Assembly (NCBI GenBank): GCA_019636815.1
Contig: JAHBWT010000016.1
Location: 1 to 55,384 of the forward strand
Direction of reading: 5' to 3'
Length of the DNA stretch: 55,384 nt
Origin: Nitrospira sp.
GTDB taxonomy: Bacteria > Nitrospirota > Nitrospiria > Nitrospirales > Nitrospiraceae
The first letter of the stretch is position 1. Each line of letters starts with the position of its first letter. Below are positions 17,991-27,393 of this stretch, piece by piece. Under the pieces are notes generated by a model, which made no database searches, had not been told where the DNA came from, and was given only the letters and a program-made list of their open reading frames with translations. Both the position numbers and the translations under genes were made by a program.

Positions 17991-19130
17991 ATGCCATCAC
18001 CGATCTTTGTTGTGGATAGCAGTCCCGCGGTCAGACGGATGGTAGAACAGATTTCCACTCCTGAAGGGTTCGAGGTCATTGGGTTTCAGGATGGACCAGC
18101 CGCTCTCGATGCCGCTCGCCAAAATACACCCTCGCTCATCATTGCAGACTACCATCTCGACAATATGACGTTTTCAGGGTTCTGCAAAGAGATCAATAAA
18201 TTAGACGGTCTAACGGAAACCTTCCTCATTTCACTGATCAATCCGGCCGATCATCCTGACGAAAATCATCTCCGCACTCTCGGGGTGAAGGCATTTTTGA
18301 AAAAACCGTTTCAGCCGGAAGATTTGTTGGACGTTCTGAAGTCTCTTGAGAAGACCCCTGCCGGATCTTCAAACGGGAAGGGTCTTACGCGGCGTGCCTG
18401 GCCCCCGATATCGACCTCGACTGATACTGACTCTGAGGAGTCGGGCGCTCCTGTCGCGAGCAGCAAGGTCCATGAGGAGATACAGGAGCACCACAGCCCC
18501 GCAGTCATCATACCACCGGCTTCCCCCGCAGGACCTGAAGATGCGATGAAGGGTCTTTTTGACCAGCTCTTGCAATCTATGACTCAACGGAGCGAGCAGC
18601 GTCTCGCCGATCTGCTTCCGCAAATAATTGACGCGAAACTGGGCGCTCACGTGCAGCCGATCGTCAAAAAGGAATTGCAGGAACAGCTCGGGAGCATCCT
18701 CTCTCAGGAGTACCTCACCTTCATCATCCAACCCTTGATCGCTCACGCGTTGCCCTCGCTCATTAAAAATGAGATCGCAAATTGCCAACCGCTCATCCAG
18801 CAGGCCGTGGCTGACCTGGCCAATCCCTTGATCGGAGAGAGTGTGGATCGACTCGTACGGGAACAGAGCGAATCCGGTGTCCAGCAATGCGTACCGGCGG
18901 CTGTGCGAGAACAGATGGGGACGATCGATCAGATAGTCAAAGACGAGGTTCAGCAGGCGGTTTCGAAGCAAACGCCGGCACTAACCGAAAACCTGGTACG
19001 AGCAATTGCTAGCGAACGTGTCGAACAGGCTATCCTGCGCATTGTACCCGACGTCGCCGAACGGCATATCAAAGCGGAACTCAAGCGCCTGCTCGAGACC
19101 GAAGAAACATCACACTCCTCTGCGGCCTAA
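17991..19130 (+). CDS. Response-regulator receiver protein with long helical C-terminal region
   Basis: A receiver domain (residues about 3-120) followed by some 260 residues of unrecognised, helix-rich sequence. The receiver has IFVVDSSPAVRRMVEQI, phospho-acceptor Asp in LIIADYHLDNMTFSG and the conserved Lys in KAFLKKPFQPEDLL; the acidic pocket has only one Asp instead of the usual two. After a proline/serine-rich linker, the tail carries repeated amphipathic stretches (LADLLPQIIDAKLGAHVQPI, QPLIAHALPSLIKNEIANCQ, QQCVPAAVREQMGTIDQIVK, PALTENLVRAIASERVEQAI). No DNA-binding or enzymatic output domain is seen. The ATG at 17991 has a CGGAG ribosome binding site; the frame is open back to 17925 but that part reads as leader. 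Confidence 0.75.
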   Translation: MPSPIFVVDSSPAVRRMVEQISTPEGFEVIGFQDGPAALDAARQNTPSLIIADYHLDNMTFSGFCKEINKLDGLTETFLISLINPADHPDENHLRTLGVKAFLKKPFQPEDLLDVLKSLEKTPAGSSNGKGLTRRAWPPISTSTDTDSEESGAPVASSKVHEEIQEHHSPAVIIPPASPAGPEDAMKGLFDQLLQSMTQRSEQRLADLLPQIIDAKLGAHVQPIVKKELQEQLGSILSQEYLTFIIQPLIAHALPSLIKNEIANCQPLIQQAVADLANPLIGESVDRLVREQSESGVQQCVPAAVREQMGTIDQIVKDEVQQAVSKQTPALTENLVRAIASERVEQAILRIVPDVAERHIKAELKRLLETEETSHSSAA

Positions 19131-19240
19131 CTTTTCTTTCCTCGTTTCCCTCTTCGAGCTTTGGCGAGCGCTTTCATCCGTTTCACATTCTTCCGATGTT
19201 TCTTCCTCGTTTTTCGATCTTTTTCTCGACCTCGTGCCAT
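19127..19240 (-). CDS. Very basic 37-residue protein with strong ribosome binding site
   Basis: This short gene is read from ATG 19240-19238 to TAG 19129-19127. It starts MARGREKDRKTRKKHRKNVK and ends with KALAKARRGKRGKKS; more than half the residues are Lys or Arg and there is no Cys, Trp or acidic cluster. A near-perfect Shine-Dalgarno, AGGGAGGACC, stands immediately before the ATG. Its stop codon overlaps the stop of the convergent receiver gene. The composition resembles small ribosome-associated or nucleic-acid-binding proteins (for example THX or mS38/COX24-like peptides), but I cannot assign it to a family. The divergent neighbour is valS, which fits a translation-related context. Confidence 0.7.
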   Translation of the reverse strand: MARGREKDRKTRKKHRKNVKRMKALAKARRGKRGKKS

Positions 19241-19350
19241 GGTCCTCCCTACAGTGATTAAATCAATCAACCCCGTGCGGGCGTCTGTATAGCACATGCC
19301 TCGTCAGGTCACAAGTTGAGACTCATACCATTTTCTGATCGACCCAGACA

Positions 19351-19359
19351 TGTTAAGAT
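19351..19359 (+). promoter_or_regulatory. Possible extended -10 promoter element for valS
   Basis: TGTTAAGAT fits an extended -10 box (TG-N-TAAGAT, four of six matches to TATAAT) and lies 28 bases before the valS ATG. No convincing -35 hexamer stands at the right spacing, so this is a weak, pattern-only call. Confidence 0.25.
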
Positions 19360-19387
19360 ACCGCCCGTTTGACTTGGACAGCGCTTA

Positions 19388-22147
19388 ATGACTCCGATTC
19401 AACTGGACAAAACCTACGACCCAAAAACCGTCGAAGCTCGATGGTCACAAGAATGGATCGCTCAGGGGTACTTCCATACCTCACCGGAACGATCTGGCCG
19501 ACCATACAGCATCGTGATTCCTCCGCCAAATGTGACGGGGTCCCTCCATGTCGGGCACGCGCTCAACCATTCATTACAAGACATTCTGATCCGGTGGCGG
19601 CGCATGCAGGGACGAAACACCTTATGGCTGCCGGGAACTGATCACGCCGGAATCGCTACGCAAAACGTCGTTGAGAAACAAGTGATGGCCGAAGGCGCTT
19701 CGCGCGAGTCACTCGGCCGGGAGCGGTTTATCGAACGAGTCTGGCAGTGGAAGGCTACCTCGGGTAACACGATCGTCAATCAACAGAAACAATTGGGCGA
19801 ATCCTGCGACTGGGACCGCCTCCGTTTCACGATGGACGAGGGGCTGTCTCAGGCAGTTCTCGAGGTATTCGTTCGACTGTATGAAGACGGATTGATCTAC
19901 CGGGGCGAACGACTCATCAATTGGTGCCCCCGCTGTCTGACGGCGCTGTCGGATATTGAAGTGGAACACGAGGATGTCAAAGGCAAGCTCTATTCAATCC
20001 AATATCCACTGGAAGGCGATCCTTCCACGAAACTCACCGTCGCCACTACGAGACCGGAGACGATGCTAGGCGACACAGCCGTCGCCGTCCATCCTGAAGA
20101 TGCCCGTTTCAAGCATCTTATCGGCAAGCGTGTACGACTCCCGTTGACGGATCGCACGATACCGATCGTGGGCGATGGCATTCTCGTCGATCGGGAGTTC
20201 GGTACCGGCGCCGTAAAAATTACCCCGGCGCATGATTTCAGCGACTACGATGCGGGTGAACGGCACCAGCTTATGAGAATTCGCATCCTAGACATCCACG
20301 CGAATTTACTCAACGAATCCGAATTGCGCCTAGCTACAAAGGCAACACCCGACACTGTAGCTGCATTAGCAGGCCTGTCTACGCAAAAAGCCCGTATAAA
20401 AGTTGAGCAACTACTTGCGGATCGAGACGCTCTGGAGAAAGTCGAACCCCATAAGATGTCGATAGGGAAATGCTATCGCTGCAAAACGGTTGTTGAGCCC
20501 TATCTCTCCATACAATGGTTTGTAAAGATTGGGCCGCTTGCCGAACCGGCAATCAAAGCTGTCGAAGATGGTCGCATCCGGATCATTCCGGAAGGCTGGG
20601 TCAACAACTATTTCGGCTGGATGCGGGACATCAAAGATTGGTGCATTTCACGACAAATCTGGTGGGGACACCAAATCCCGGTATGGTATTGCGAGCAATG
20701 TAGCGGAGGTTTTCTCAGAAGTACACACGATCATAGGCCGCTTATCGGTCTCGATGCGAAACCTATCGTTGCAAAGTCAAAACCGGAACGATGCTCTCGC
20801 TGTGGAAGTGCCGATCTGGTTCAAGATCCCGACGTGCTCGATACCTGGTTCTCCTCCGCGCTGTGGCCTTTTTCCACGTTGGGGTGGCCGGAACAGACAC
20901 CGGAACTCAAGACGTACTACCCAACTTCCGTGCTTGTAACCGGGCTCGACATTTTGTTCTTTTGGGTGGCCCGGATGATCATGATGGGCTTGAAGTTCAT
21001 GGGAGACGTCCCCTTCCGCGATGTCTACATTCACGCCCTGGTCCGTGACGCGGAAGGAAAGAAAATGAGCAAGTCGAAAGGGAACGTCATAGACCCGCTC
21101 CATGTCATGAATGAGTTTGGAACCGATGCGCTTCGCTTCACGCTCGCCTCGATGGCTTCACCTGGTCGGGATGTCAAGTTGGCGGAAGAACGGATCGAAG
21201 GGTATCGAAACTTTGCCAACAAGATTTGGAACGCGGCCAGATTCGCTCATATGTATCTTGACGGCCCGCGCTCGCCTCTCCCGGTCTCTCAGCGGACGAT
21301 TCCAGATCGTTGGATCCTCAGTCGGCTGAACCACGCCATCAAGACTGTCACGGCGGAATTAGAAGGGTATCGCTTCGATCGAGCTTCCAACGCCCTGTAT
21401 CATTTCATTTGGCATGAGTTCTGCGATTGGTATCTGGAACTGATCAAGCCGGTCCTCCAGGTTGCCGACCACCCCGATGGACCCGCAACAAGAGCCACGC
21501 TGATTGAAACCATGGAAACCACCATGCGCCTGTTGCATCCGTTCATGCCATTCATCACGGAAGAGCTCTGGCAGACGTTTCCACATCAAGGCCGCAGTAT
21601 CGTGACCCAAGCGTATCCGATGGAAGAACCATCATGGGACTCATCCGAAGCCGAGCAACTGTTTGCGCTCATTGAGCAAACGGTCAACTTGGCTCGGACC
21701 GGTCGTGTACTCCTGAATTATCCGCCGGGCCAGCCCATCACATGCCACCTGTCTCATGAAGACACAACAAAACAGAACCTCCTCAACCAGGTTCTGCCCC
21801 ATGCGGCCCATCTTGGTCGAGGTACGTTTAAGAATATGGCGCGCTCAAGCTGGCCGTCGCACCAACTGCTCAGGCTGGTCGCAGAGGGGCTCTCCGTCGG
21901 AATCAACGTGTCCGGTGAAGTGGACCTCCACAAAGCACTCGATCGTTTGGACAAGCAACTCTCCGAGGTCGAGCGAGAATCACAGCGCCTAAGCGGTAAG
22001 CTGAACAATCCCGACTTCGTCTCCAAAGCTCCGCCTGAGGTCATTGCCGATCATCAGAGCCGCCTCCGCTCGCTCGCGCAAGATTCCAGCATGTTGATCA
22101 GTAGTGAACGGCAGCTGCGATCCATGCTGGAGCCCGATCAACCGTGA
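19388..22147 (+). CDS. valS: Valyl-tRNA synthetase
   Basis: Charges tRNA-Val with valine. The 919-residue class I synthetase shows the HIGH-type motif IPPPNVTGSLHVGHALNHS near residue 45, the editing (CP1) domain with TTRPETMLGDTAVAVHP, the NWCPRCLTALSDIEVEHE segment, and the KMSKS loop GKKMSKSKGNVIDPL near residue 557. The C-terminal anticodon-binding region ends in a coiled coil (LDKQLSEVERESQRLSGKLN) as is usual for bacterial ValRS. A second Cys pair region (CYRCKTV, CEQCSGG, CSRCGSAD) is a zinc-knuckle insertion. The 3' end overlaps the nadC start, so the two are translationally coupled. Confidence 0.97.
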   Translation: MTPIQLDKTYDPKTVEARWSQEWIAQGYFHTSPERSGRPYSIVIPPPNVTGSLHVGHALNHSLQDILIRWRRMQGRNTLWLPGTDHAGIATQNVVEKQVMAEGASRESLGRERFIERVWQWKATSGNTIVNQQKQLGESCDWDRLRFTMDEGLSQAVLEVFVRLYEDGLIYRGERLINWCPRCLTALSDIEVEHEDVKGKLYSIQYPLEGDPSTKLTVATTRPETMLGDTAVAVHPEDARFKHLIGKRVRLPLTDRTIPIVGDGILVDREFGTGAVKITPAHDFSDYDAGERHQLMRIRILDIHANLLNESELRLATKATPDTVAALAGLSTQKARIKVEQLLADRDALEKVEPHKMSIGKCYRCKTVVEPYLSIQWFVKIGPLAEPAIKAVEDGRIRIIPEGWVNNYFGWMRDIKDWCISRQIWWGHQIPVWYCEQCSGGFLRSTHDHRPLIGLDAKPIVAKSKPERCSRCGSADLVQDPDVLDTWFSSALWPFSTLGWPEQTPELKTYYPTSVLVTGLDILFFWVARMIMMGLKFMGDVPFRDVYIHALVRDAEGKKMSKSKGNVIDPLHVMNEFGTDALRFTLASMASPGRDVKLAEERIEGYRNFANKIWNAARFAHMYLDGPRSPLPVSQRTIPDRWILSRLNHAIKTVTAELEGYRFDRASNALYHFIWHEFCDWYLELIKPVLQVADHPDGPATRATLIETMETTMRLLHPFMPFITEELWQTFPHQGRSIVTQAYPMEEPSWDSSEAEQLFALIEQTVNLARTGRVLLNYPPGQPITCHLSHEDTTKQNLLNQVLPHAAHLGRGTFKNMARSSWPSHQLLRLVAEGLSVGINVSGEVDLHKALDRLDKQLSEVERESQRLSGKLNNPDFVSKAPPEVIADHQSRLRSLAQDSSMLISSERQLRSMLEPDQP

Positions 22148-23022
22148 AGCTTCCGGCAGCAGAAATCCGTCGTGCCGTGCGCCAAGGGCTAGAAGAAGAT
22201 TTGGCCCAAGGAGATGTGACGACCTCCGCGCTCTTTTCGTCTTCGGTACCTGCCACGGCCAACATCATTGCACAGCAGCCATTGATTGTGGCGGGAATGG
22301 CGGCGGTCGTTCAAACCTTTCTGCTCGTTGATCCTTCCCTTCAATTATCGGTGTGCAAACGCGACGGCGACCGGGCCAAGAAGGGACAGCCGCTCATACG
22401 GATCGAAGGTGATGGCCGATCGATCCTCCGGGCTGAGCGGGTTGCCTTGAACTTTCTTCAACACCTGTCCGGCATCGCCACACTGACACAACGATTCTGT
22501 CGGGCAGTGCGCGGCTACCCTGTCAGCATTCTCGATACCAGAAAAACTCTCCCTGGTTGGCGCGCACTTCAGAAATGGGCCGTATCGCTCGGCGGCGGGA
22601 TGAATCACCGTCGGTCATTGAGCGATGGTCTTCTCATCAAAGACAACCATCTGGCTTTTCTGCAGAAGGAGCGGCGTCCGGTTGAAAAAGCTTGTCGGTT
22701 AGCACGCGGGAATCGGCCGACTGACCTTCCGATCATGGTCGAGGTGGAGTCTCTCTCCGAGATTCATCAGGCCTTGGCAGGAAACCCAGAGATCATTCTC
22801 TTGGACAACATGGCTCCGAGCATGGTCAGGCGTGCCGTCGGTATCATCAAGAAGAGGGCGCTGGTCGAAGTGTCGGGCGGCATCACGCTCAAGAACGTCA
22901 GAGTCATGGCTGCGGCCGGCGCCGATCGCATCTCGATTGGAGCGCTCACCCATTCCGCCCCGGCCGCAGCCGTCAGCCTGATTGCAACACTGCCCCAACG
23001 CGTACGCCGCAGACGCTCCTAA
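22144..23022 (+). CDS. nadC: Nicotinate-nucleotide pyrophosphorylase (quinolinate phosphoribosyltransferase)
   Basis: Converts quinolinate and PRPP to nicotinate mononucleotide in de novo NAD synthesis. The sequence has EDLAQGDVTTSALF, LRAERVALNFLQHLSGIATLT, ILDTRKTLPGWRALQKWAV, GGGMNHRRSLSDGLLIKDNH and the C-terminal VEVSGGITLKNVRVMAAAG and DRISIGALTHSA, all diagnostic of NadC. Length 292 is normal. It begins with GTG inside the end of valS (GTGA overlap), and birA follows three bases after its stop, giving a tight valS-nadC-birA-coaX operon. NAD made here is also the co-substrate of the window's sirtuin, though nothing links them in regulation. Confidence 0.96.
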   Translation: MKLPAAEIRRAVRQGLEEDLAQGDVTTSALFSSSVPATANIIAQQPLIVAGMAAVVQTFLLVDPSLQLSVCKRDGDRAKKGQPLIRIEGDGRSILRAERVALNFLQHLSGIATLTQRFCRAVRGYPVSILDTRKTLPGWRALQKWAVSLGGGMNHRRSLSDGLLIKDNHLAFLQKERRPVEKACRLARGNRPTDLPIMVEVESLSEIHQALAGNPEIILLDNMAPSMVRRAVGIIKKRALVEVSGGITLKNVRVMAAAGADRISIGALTHSAPAAAVSLIATLPQRVRRRRS

Positions 23023-23025
23023 CCC

Positions 23026-23865
23026 ATGGCTTCTTCTCCTCCTCTCAGCATCGATGATATTCGCACCACCCTGGAAACCACGTCGCTCGGTCACCCTCTC
23101 TACATTTACCGAGATCTCGCCTCGACAAATAGGGAAGCCTTCAGGCTGGCACAAAACGGAGCTGCGCACGGTACTGTCGTGCTCGCCGAAAGCCAATCAG
23201 ATGGATACGGTCGACATGGGCGTCCTTGGTTCTCACCGCCAGGGCTGAACCTCTATTGCTCCGCTATTATCCGCGGAACAGGACTGAGGATCTCCCTTGC
23301 GCACTGGCTATCTTGGACACCTCTCATCAGCGCACTGGCCACTGCTGAAGCCGTTCAACAGGTCACGACTGTCTCGCTGGCGCTCAAGTGGCCCAATGAC
23401 TTACTTCTGCTCCAGCGGAAAGTCGGCGGGATTCTCTGCGAAAGTCTGCTCCAGTCACCCACCGATCCGGCCATCGTCATTGGAATTGGGCTCAACGTGA
23501 ATGTTGCGCGGGAGGCTTTTCCAGATGATCTGCTCCCTATTGCAGCATCATTGGCCGAAACATCTCAGCAACCGATCGACCGCAATCGACTGGTCGCGCA
23601 GTTATTGCTGGAACTCGAGCATTGTCTGGGCGAGCTTCAGTCTCATGGATCGCCCAGATTACGACAAGCCTACATTGCTCGCTGCGCCACACTGGGTCGT
23701 CAGGTTCGGGTCCAGTTCACGACTCATGACCAGGTCACTGGGGTCGCGGAAGGCATTTCTGCCGATGGTGCTCTCCAGATACGACCCCTGTCACCCCGTT
23801 CCTCCTCGCAACCGGCGCATTTGCTTGACGTTCGTGCCGCTGATGTGATTCATCTACGGGAGTAG
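23026..23865 (+). CDS. birA: Biotin--[acetyl-CoA-carboxylase] ligase, without DNA-binding domain
   Basis: Attaches biotin to the biotin carboxyl carrier protein. Family motifs: YIYRDLASTNREAFRLAQNG, ESQSDGYGRHGRPWFSPPG (the biotinyl-AMP loop, GYGRHGRPW in place of the commoner GRGRRGRxW), LKWPNDLLLLQRKVGGILCE and IGIGLNVNV. At 279 residues it lacks the N-terminal winged-helix repressor domain of E. coli BirA, so it should be a pure ligase (group I) and not a repressor. A small C-terminal beta domain is present (TLGRQVRVQFTTHDQVTGVA). It lies in the valS-nadC-birA-coaX run with almost no spacing. Confidence 0.93.
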   Translation: MASSPPLSIDDIRTTLETTSLGHPLYIYRDLASTNREAFRLAQNGAAHGTVVLAESQSDGYGRHGRPWFSPPGLNLYCSAIIRGTGLRISLAHWLSWTPLISALATAEAVQQVTTVSLALKWPNDLLLLQRKVGGILCESLLQSPTDPAIVIGIGLNVNVAREAFPDDLLPIAASLAETSQQPIDRNRLVAQLLLELEHCLGELQSHGSPRLRQAYIARCATLGRQVRVQFTTHDQVTGVAEGISADGALQIRPLSPRSSSQPAHLLDVRAADVIHLRE

Positions 23866-23897
23866 CGAAACGGCACCGCGCCGAGTACAATGCGCAC

Positions 23898-24686
23898 ATG
23901 CTGCTGGCGGTCGACATCGGGAACACCAACATCGTCGCTGGAATTTTCGATGGAACGCGTCTCCTCGCGCATTGGCGGCTGGCCAGCGATCCAAAGGCCA
24001 CAGCCGATGAGTACGGGGTGCTCTGTCTCAGTCTCATGGCCAGAGGCGGCCACACCCCCGAACGCATCACTGGAGCGATTATTTCAAGCGTCGTTCCTAC
24101 CCTCACTGAAACGTTCGAATCAATGATTGAAAGGTCCTTTCATCATACCCCGATAATCGTCTCATCTGAGATGGATACGGGCCTGACGCTCAAGTACTTG
24201 AATCCCAGGGAAATCGGGAGCGATCGCATCGTGAACGCCGCGGCGGCCTATCACAAATTTCGGCGCGATCTCATCATCGTTGATTTCGGTACGGCTACCA
24301 CGTTTTGCGCCGTGACTCATGTCGGCGAGTATCTGGGAGGCGTCATCGCGCCAGGCTTGGCTATTTCGGCAGATGCGCTGTTCGTCCGCGCTGCAAAGTT
24401 GAGCAAAGTTGAACTGGTCCGACCCAAGACCGTCATCGGTGTCGATACGGCCAGCAGCATTCAGGCGGGACTTGTCTTTGGCTATGCAGGTCTCGTCGAT
24501 GCGCTCATCCAGCGCATGGAACTGGAAATGGGACACCGCTCCTCTGTGATCGCCACGGGTGGATTGGCTCCGGTAATTGCGCCTGAGGCTCGATCCATTC
24601 AGCATATCGAACCGTTTTTGACTCTGGAAGGACTTGAGCTTCTCTATCGGCGCGCCCGCGGTGCGGACGTTAGCCCATGGGTTTAA
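23898..24686 (+). CDS. coaX: Type III pantothenate kinase
   Basis: First committed step of coenzyme A synthesis, phosphorylating pantothenate. The N-terminal ATP-binding motif MLLAVDIGNTNIVAGIFDG, the segment LNPREIGSDRIVNAAAAY, the DFGTATTFCAVTHVGEYLGG region and GGVIAPGLAISADALF identify the CoaX (type III) family, which needs a monovalent cation and resists CoA feedback. Length 262 is normal. The ATG lies 33 bases after birA; grpE follows 88 bases later. With coaE and a PanE-like protein in the same window, three CoA-pathway steps are represented. Confidence 0.95.
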   Translation: MLLAVDIGNTNIVAGIFDGTRLLAHWRLASDPKATADEYGVLCLSLMARGGHTPERITGAIISSVVPTLTETFESMIERSFHHTPIIVSSEMDTGLTLKYLNPREIGSDRIVNAAAAYHKFRRDLIIVDFGTATTFCAVTHVGEYLGGVIAPGLAISADALFVRAAKLSKVELVRPKTVIGVDTASSIQAGLVFGYAGLVDALIQRMELEMGHRSSVIATGGLAPVIAPEARSIQHIEPFLTLEGLELLYRRARGADVSPWV

Positions 24687-24773
24687 TTTTTCATCCTTCG
24701 ATGCATTTTATTTTCCCCTCACCGGTTGACTTCCCCTCTCCTATGGATATCTGCGCTCTGTATAGGTATTAGG

Positions 24774-25358
24774 ATGAATGAGCCACAAGACGAAGAAAAT
24801 AAAAACACCAATACAATCGATAGTTTAGAAGAGTCTTCTCCGAGAAATGAGACGGGAAACGCGTCTGTTCAGGAGGAACCTACCGTTAAGGCGGAAGAAT
24901 ATCAATCGCTCAACGATAAGTATCTCCGGTTGGCTGCGGAGTTTGATAACTACAAACGACTGAGTCAACGCGATCAGCGCGACCAAATTCGATTTGGGAA
25001 CGAGCAGCTTCTCAAAGAGCTTCTGCCCGTTGTCGATAACATGGAGCGTGCGATCAAGGCGGCGCGGACGAACGGAGGTGATTCTGCGCTTGTTCAAGGT
25101 GTGGAGCTCACGCTCAAGCAACTATCGGGAGTCCTTGGGAAGTTTGGTGTGCAGGCAATCGACTCCGTCGGCCAGGACTTTGATCCAAGTGCCCATCAAG
25201 CTGTTTCGTACGGACCCTCCGATGACGTGCCGGCCAATAAGATCTTGGACGAGTTTCAAAAGGGCTACCGCCTGCATGACAGAATCCTACGGGCTGCAAT
25301 GGTCAGCGTGTCGTCAGGCCCGGCTCAAGCCAGCGAACATGATGCCACGGCGAACTGA
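24774..25358 (+). CDS. grpE: GrpE, nucleotide exchange factor of DnaK
   Basis: Promotes ADP release from DnaK. The protein has an acidic, disordered N-terminus (MNEPQDEENKNTNTIDSLEE), a long coiled-coil helix (YLRLAAEFDNYKRLSQRDQR), then the conserved ELLPVVDNMERAI and GVELTLKQLSGVLGKFGVQ and the C-terminal beta wing (DPSAHQAVSYGPSDDVPANK, GYRLHDRILRAAMVSVS). The ATG at 24774 starts the acidic region; a frame upstream to 24726 encodes an unlikely hydrophobic leader and is rejected. Length of 194 residues fits. First gene of grpE-dnaK-dnaJ. I found no CIRCE operator in the upstream 90 bases. Confidence 0.94.
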   Translation: MNEPQDEENKNTNTIDSLEESSPRNETGNASVQEEPTVKAEEYQSLNDKYLRLAAEFDNYKRLSQRDQRDQIRFGNEQLLKELLPVVDNMERAIKAARTNGGDSALVQGVELTLKQLSGVLGKFGVQAIDSVGQDFDPSAHQAVSYGPSDDVPANKILDEFQKGYRLHDRILRAAMVSVSSGPAQASEHDATAN

Positions 25359-25399
25359 GTTCATGCAGTCGTCGTTCTCGCTAAGGAAGGAGTTCACCA

Positions 25400-27319
25400 A
25401 TGGGTAAAGTCATCGGTATCGATCTCGGGACCACCAATTCTTGCGTGGCGATCATGAGCGGCGGAGACCCCGTCGTGATTGCCAATGCCGAAGGGAGCCG
25501 AACGACTCCTTCCGTCGTCGCGATCACTGATAAGAGCGAACGGCTAGTCGGTCAAATCGCAAAACGGCAAGCGATCACCAACCCCGAAAACACGATTTTC
25601 TCGGTCAAGCGGTTGATGGGGCGCAAGTTCAAGAGCCGTGAAGTGCAAGAAGCCCTGAAGCGGCTTCCCTATAAAGTGGTTGAAGCCGACAACGGCGATG
25701 CTCACGTTGAGTTGCGGGGAAAACGCTATAGTCCGCCAGAAATTTCGGCCATGATTCTCCAGAAGATGCGACAGACCGCGGAAGACTACCTTGGAGAAAA
25801 AGTCACTGAAGCCGTTGTCACAGTCCCCGCTTATTTCGACGACAGCCAGCGGCAAGCCACAAAAGACGCCGGACAGATCGCCGGTCTGAACGTGCTCCGT
25901 ATTATCAACGAACCGACGGCAGCCTCTCTCGCATACGGCCTGGACAAGAAGAAGGATGAGCGGATCGCCGTGTACGACCTGGGCGGCGGTACTTTCGATA
26001 TCTCCGTCCTGGAAATCGGCGAGGGTGTTTTCGAGGTAAAGTCGACCAACGGTGATACCTACCTGGGCGGAGACGACTTCGACCTGCGCGTGATGGATTG
26101 GCTGGTCGACGAATTCAAGAAAGACCAAGGCATCGATTTGCGGAAAGATCGGATGGCGCTCCAACGTCTCAAAGAGTCGGCTGAGCGTGCCAAGATCGAA
26201 CTCTCGTCGTCTCAGGAGACGGAGATCAATCTCCCCTTCATCACTGCCGACGCCAGCGGACCCAAACATATGGTCATTAAGCTGACCCGAGCCAAGCTCG
26301 AGCAGCTGGTAGACGACCTCATCCAGCGGACCATCGAACCATGCCGCAAGGCCCTTGCCGATGCGGATGTCACAGCTAAAGACATCCAAGAAATTGTGTT
26401 GGTCGGCGGTATGACCCGCATGCCAAAAGTGATCCAAGTCGTCAAGGAATTCTTCGGAAAAGAACCGCATCGTGGAGTCAACCCCGACGAAGTCGTCGCT
26501 ATTGGGGCCGGTATCCAAGGCGGAGTGCTTAAAGGAGAGGTCAAGGATGTCCTCCTCCTTGACGTCACGCCATTGTCATTGGGCATCGAAACATTGGGTG
26601 GCGTGTTCACCAAGCTCATCGAGCGAAACACGACGGTTCCAACCAAGAAGAGTCAGGTGTTTTCCACGGCAGCGGATAACCAAACGGCCGTCACCATCCG
26701 TGTTTTCCAAGGCGAACGGGAAATGGCCAACGACAACAAACTGCTCGGACAGTTCGACTTGGTCGGTATTCCACCGGCGCCTCGAGGCATGCCGCAGATC
26801 GAAGTCACGTTCGATATCGATGCCAACGGTATCGTACATGTGTCGGCCAAAGATCTGGCTACACAGAAAGAGCAATCCATCAAGATCACGGCCTCCAGTG
26901 GTTTGAGCAAGGAAGAGGTCGAAAAACTTGTTCGGGATGCGCAGTCGCATACGGAAGACGACAAGAAACGACGGAAGCTCGCGGAAGCGAAGAACCAAGC
27001 TGATAACCTGGTCTATCAAACGGAGAAAAACCTCACGGAATACGGCGATAAAGTCTCTGCTGATGAAAAGACAAAAATTCAGGATGCCATCGCCGCCGTT
27101 AAAAAGGCGTTGGAGGGCACCGACGCCGAAGCGATCGAATCCGCAACCCAGGCACTCATGACCACTTCACATAAATTGGCAGAAGAGATGTATAAGAAAG
27201 CCGCCGCATCTCCCGGCCCGCAGCCTGGTGCGACGACTGATGCGGGCGCCGATGAGGTGAAGACGGACGAGAAAGTCGTGGACGCAGAATTTGAAGAAGT
27301 AGACAAAGATAAAAAATAG
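25400..27319 (+). CDS. dnaK: Chaperone protein DnaK (Hsp70)
   Basis: ATP-dependent Hsp70 chaperone. It starts [20 protein letters not shown] after an excellent ribosome binding site (AAGGAAGGAG). The ATPase domain shows [52 protein letters not shown] and [12 protein letters not shown]; the substrate-binding domain begins with [16 protein letters not shown], and the helical lid ends in an acidic tail ([13 protein letters not shown], matching the EEVD-like end common in bacterial DnaK). At 639 residues it is full length. It lies 41 bases after grpE and 74 bases before dnaJ. A 324-codon antisense frame across its first half is the well-known dnaK shadow. Confidence 0.98.
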   Translation: MGKVIGIDLGTTNSCVAIMSGGDPVVIANAEGSRTTPSVVAITDKSERLVGQIAKRQAITNPENTIFSVKRLMGRKFKSREVQEALKRLPYKVVEADNGDAHVELRGKRYSPPEISAMILQKMRQTAEDYLGEKVTEAVVTVPAYFDDSQRQATKDAGQIAGLNVLRIINEPTAASLAYGLDKKKDERIAVYDLGGGTFDISVLEIGEGVFEVKSTNGDTYLGGDDFDLRVMDWLVDEFKKDQGIDLRKDRMALQRLKESAERAKIELSSSQETEINLPFITADASGPKHMVIKLTRAKLEQLVDDLIQRTIEPCRKALADADVTAKDIQEIVLVGGMTRMPKVIQVVKEFFGKEPHRGVNPDEVVAIGAGIQGGVLKGEVKDVLLLDVTPLSLGIETLGGVFTKLIERNTTVPTKKSQVFSTAADNQTAVTIRVFQGEREMANDNKLLGQFDLVGIPPAPRGMPQIEVTFDIDANGIVHVSAKDLATQKEQSIKITASSGLSKEEVEKLVRDAQSHTEDDKKRRKLAEAKNQADNLVYQTEKNLTEYGDKVSADEKTKIQDAIAAVKKALEGTDAEAIESATQALMTTSHKLAEEMYKKAAASPGPQPGATTDAGADEVKTDEKVVDAEFEEVDKDKK

Positions 27320-27393
27320 CCTAAAATAACGACTCAGATCGACCAAGCTCCGATGTGATTGGCAGCTCGGTCGTTCCAACATTTTTAGACCCA

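Noticed and set aside
24687-24773. Possible CIRCE operator or heat-shock promoter ahead of grpE
   Set aside because: No TTAGCACTC/GAGTGCTAA inverted repeat and no sigma-32-like pair at the right spacing could be found by eye; only an isolated TTGACT occurs.
25544-26518. 324-codon minus-strand frame antisense to dnaK
   Set aside because: It is the usual long shadow frame opposite dnaK, a result of codon bias on the sense strand; no ribosome binding site and no protein-like domain.
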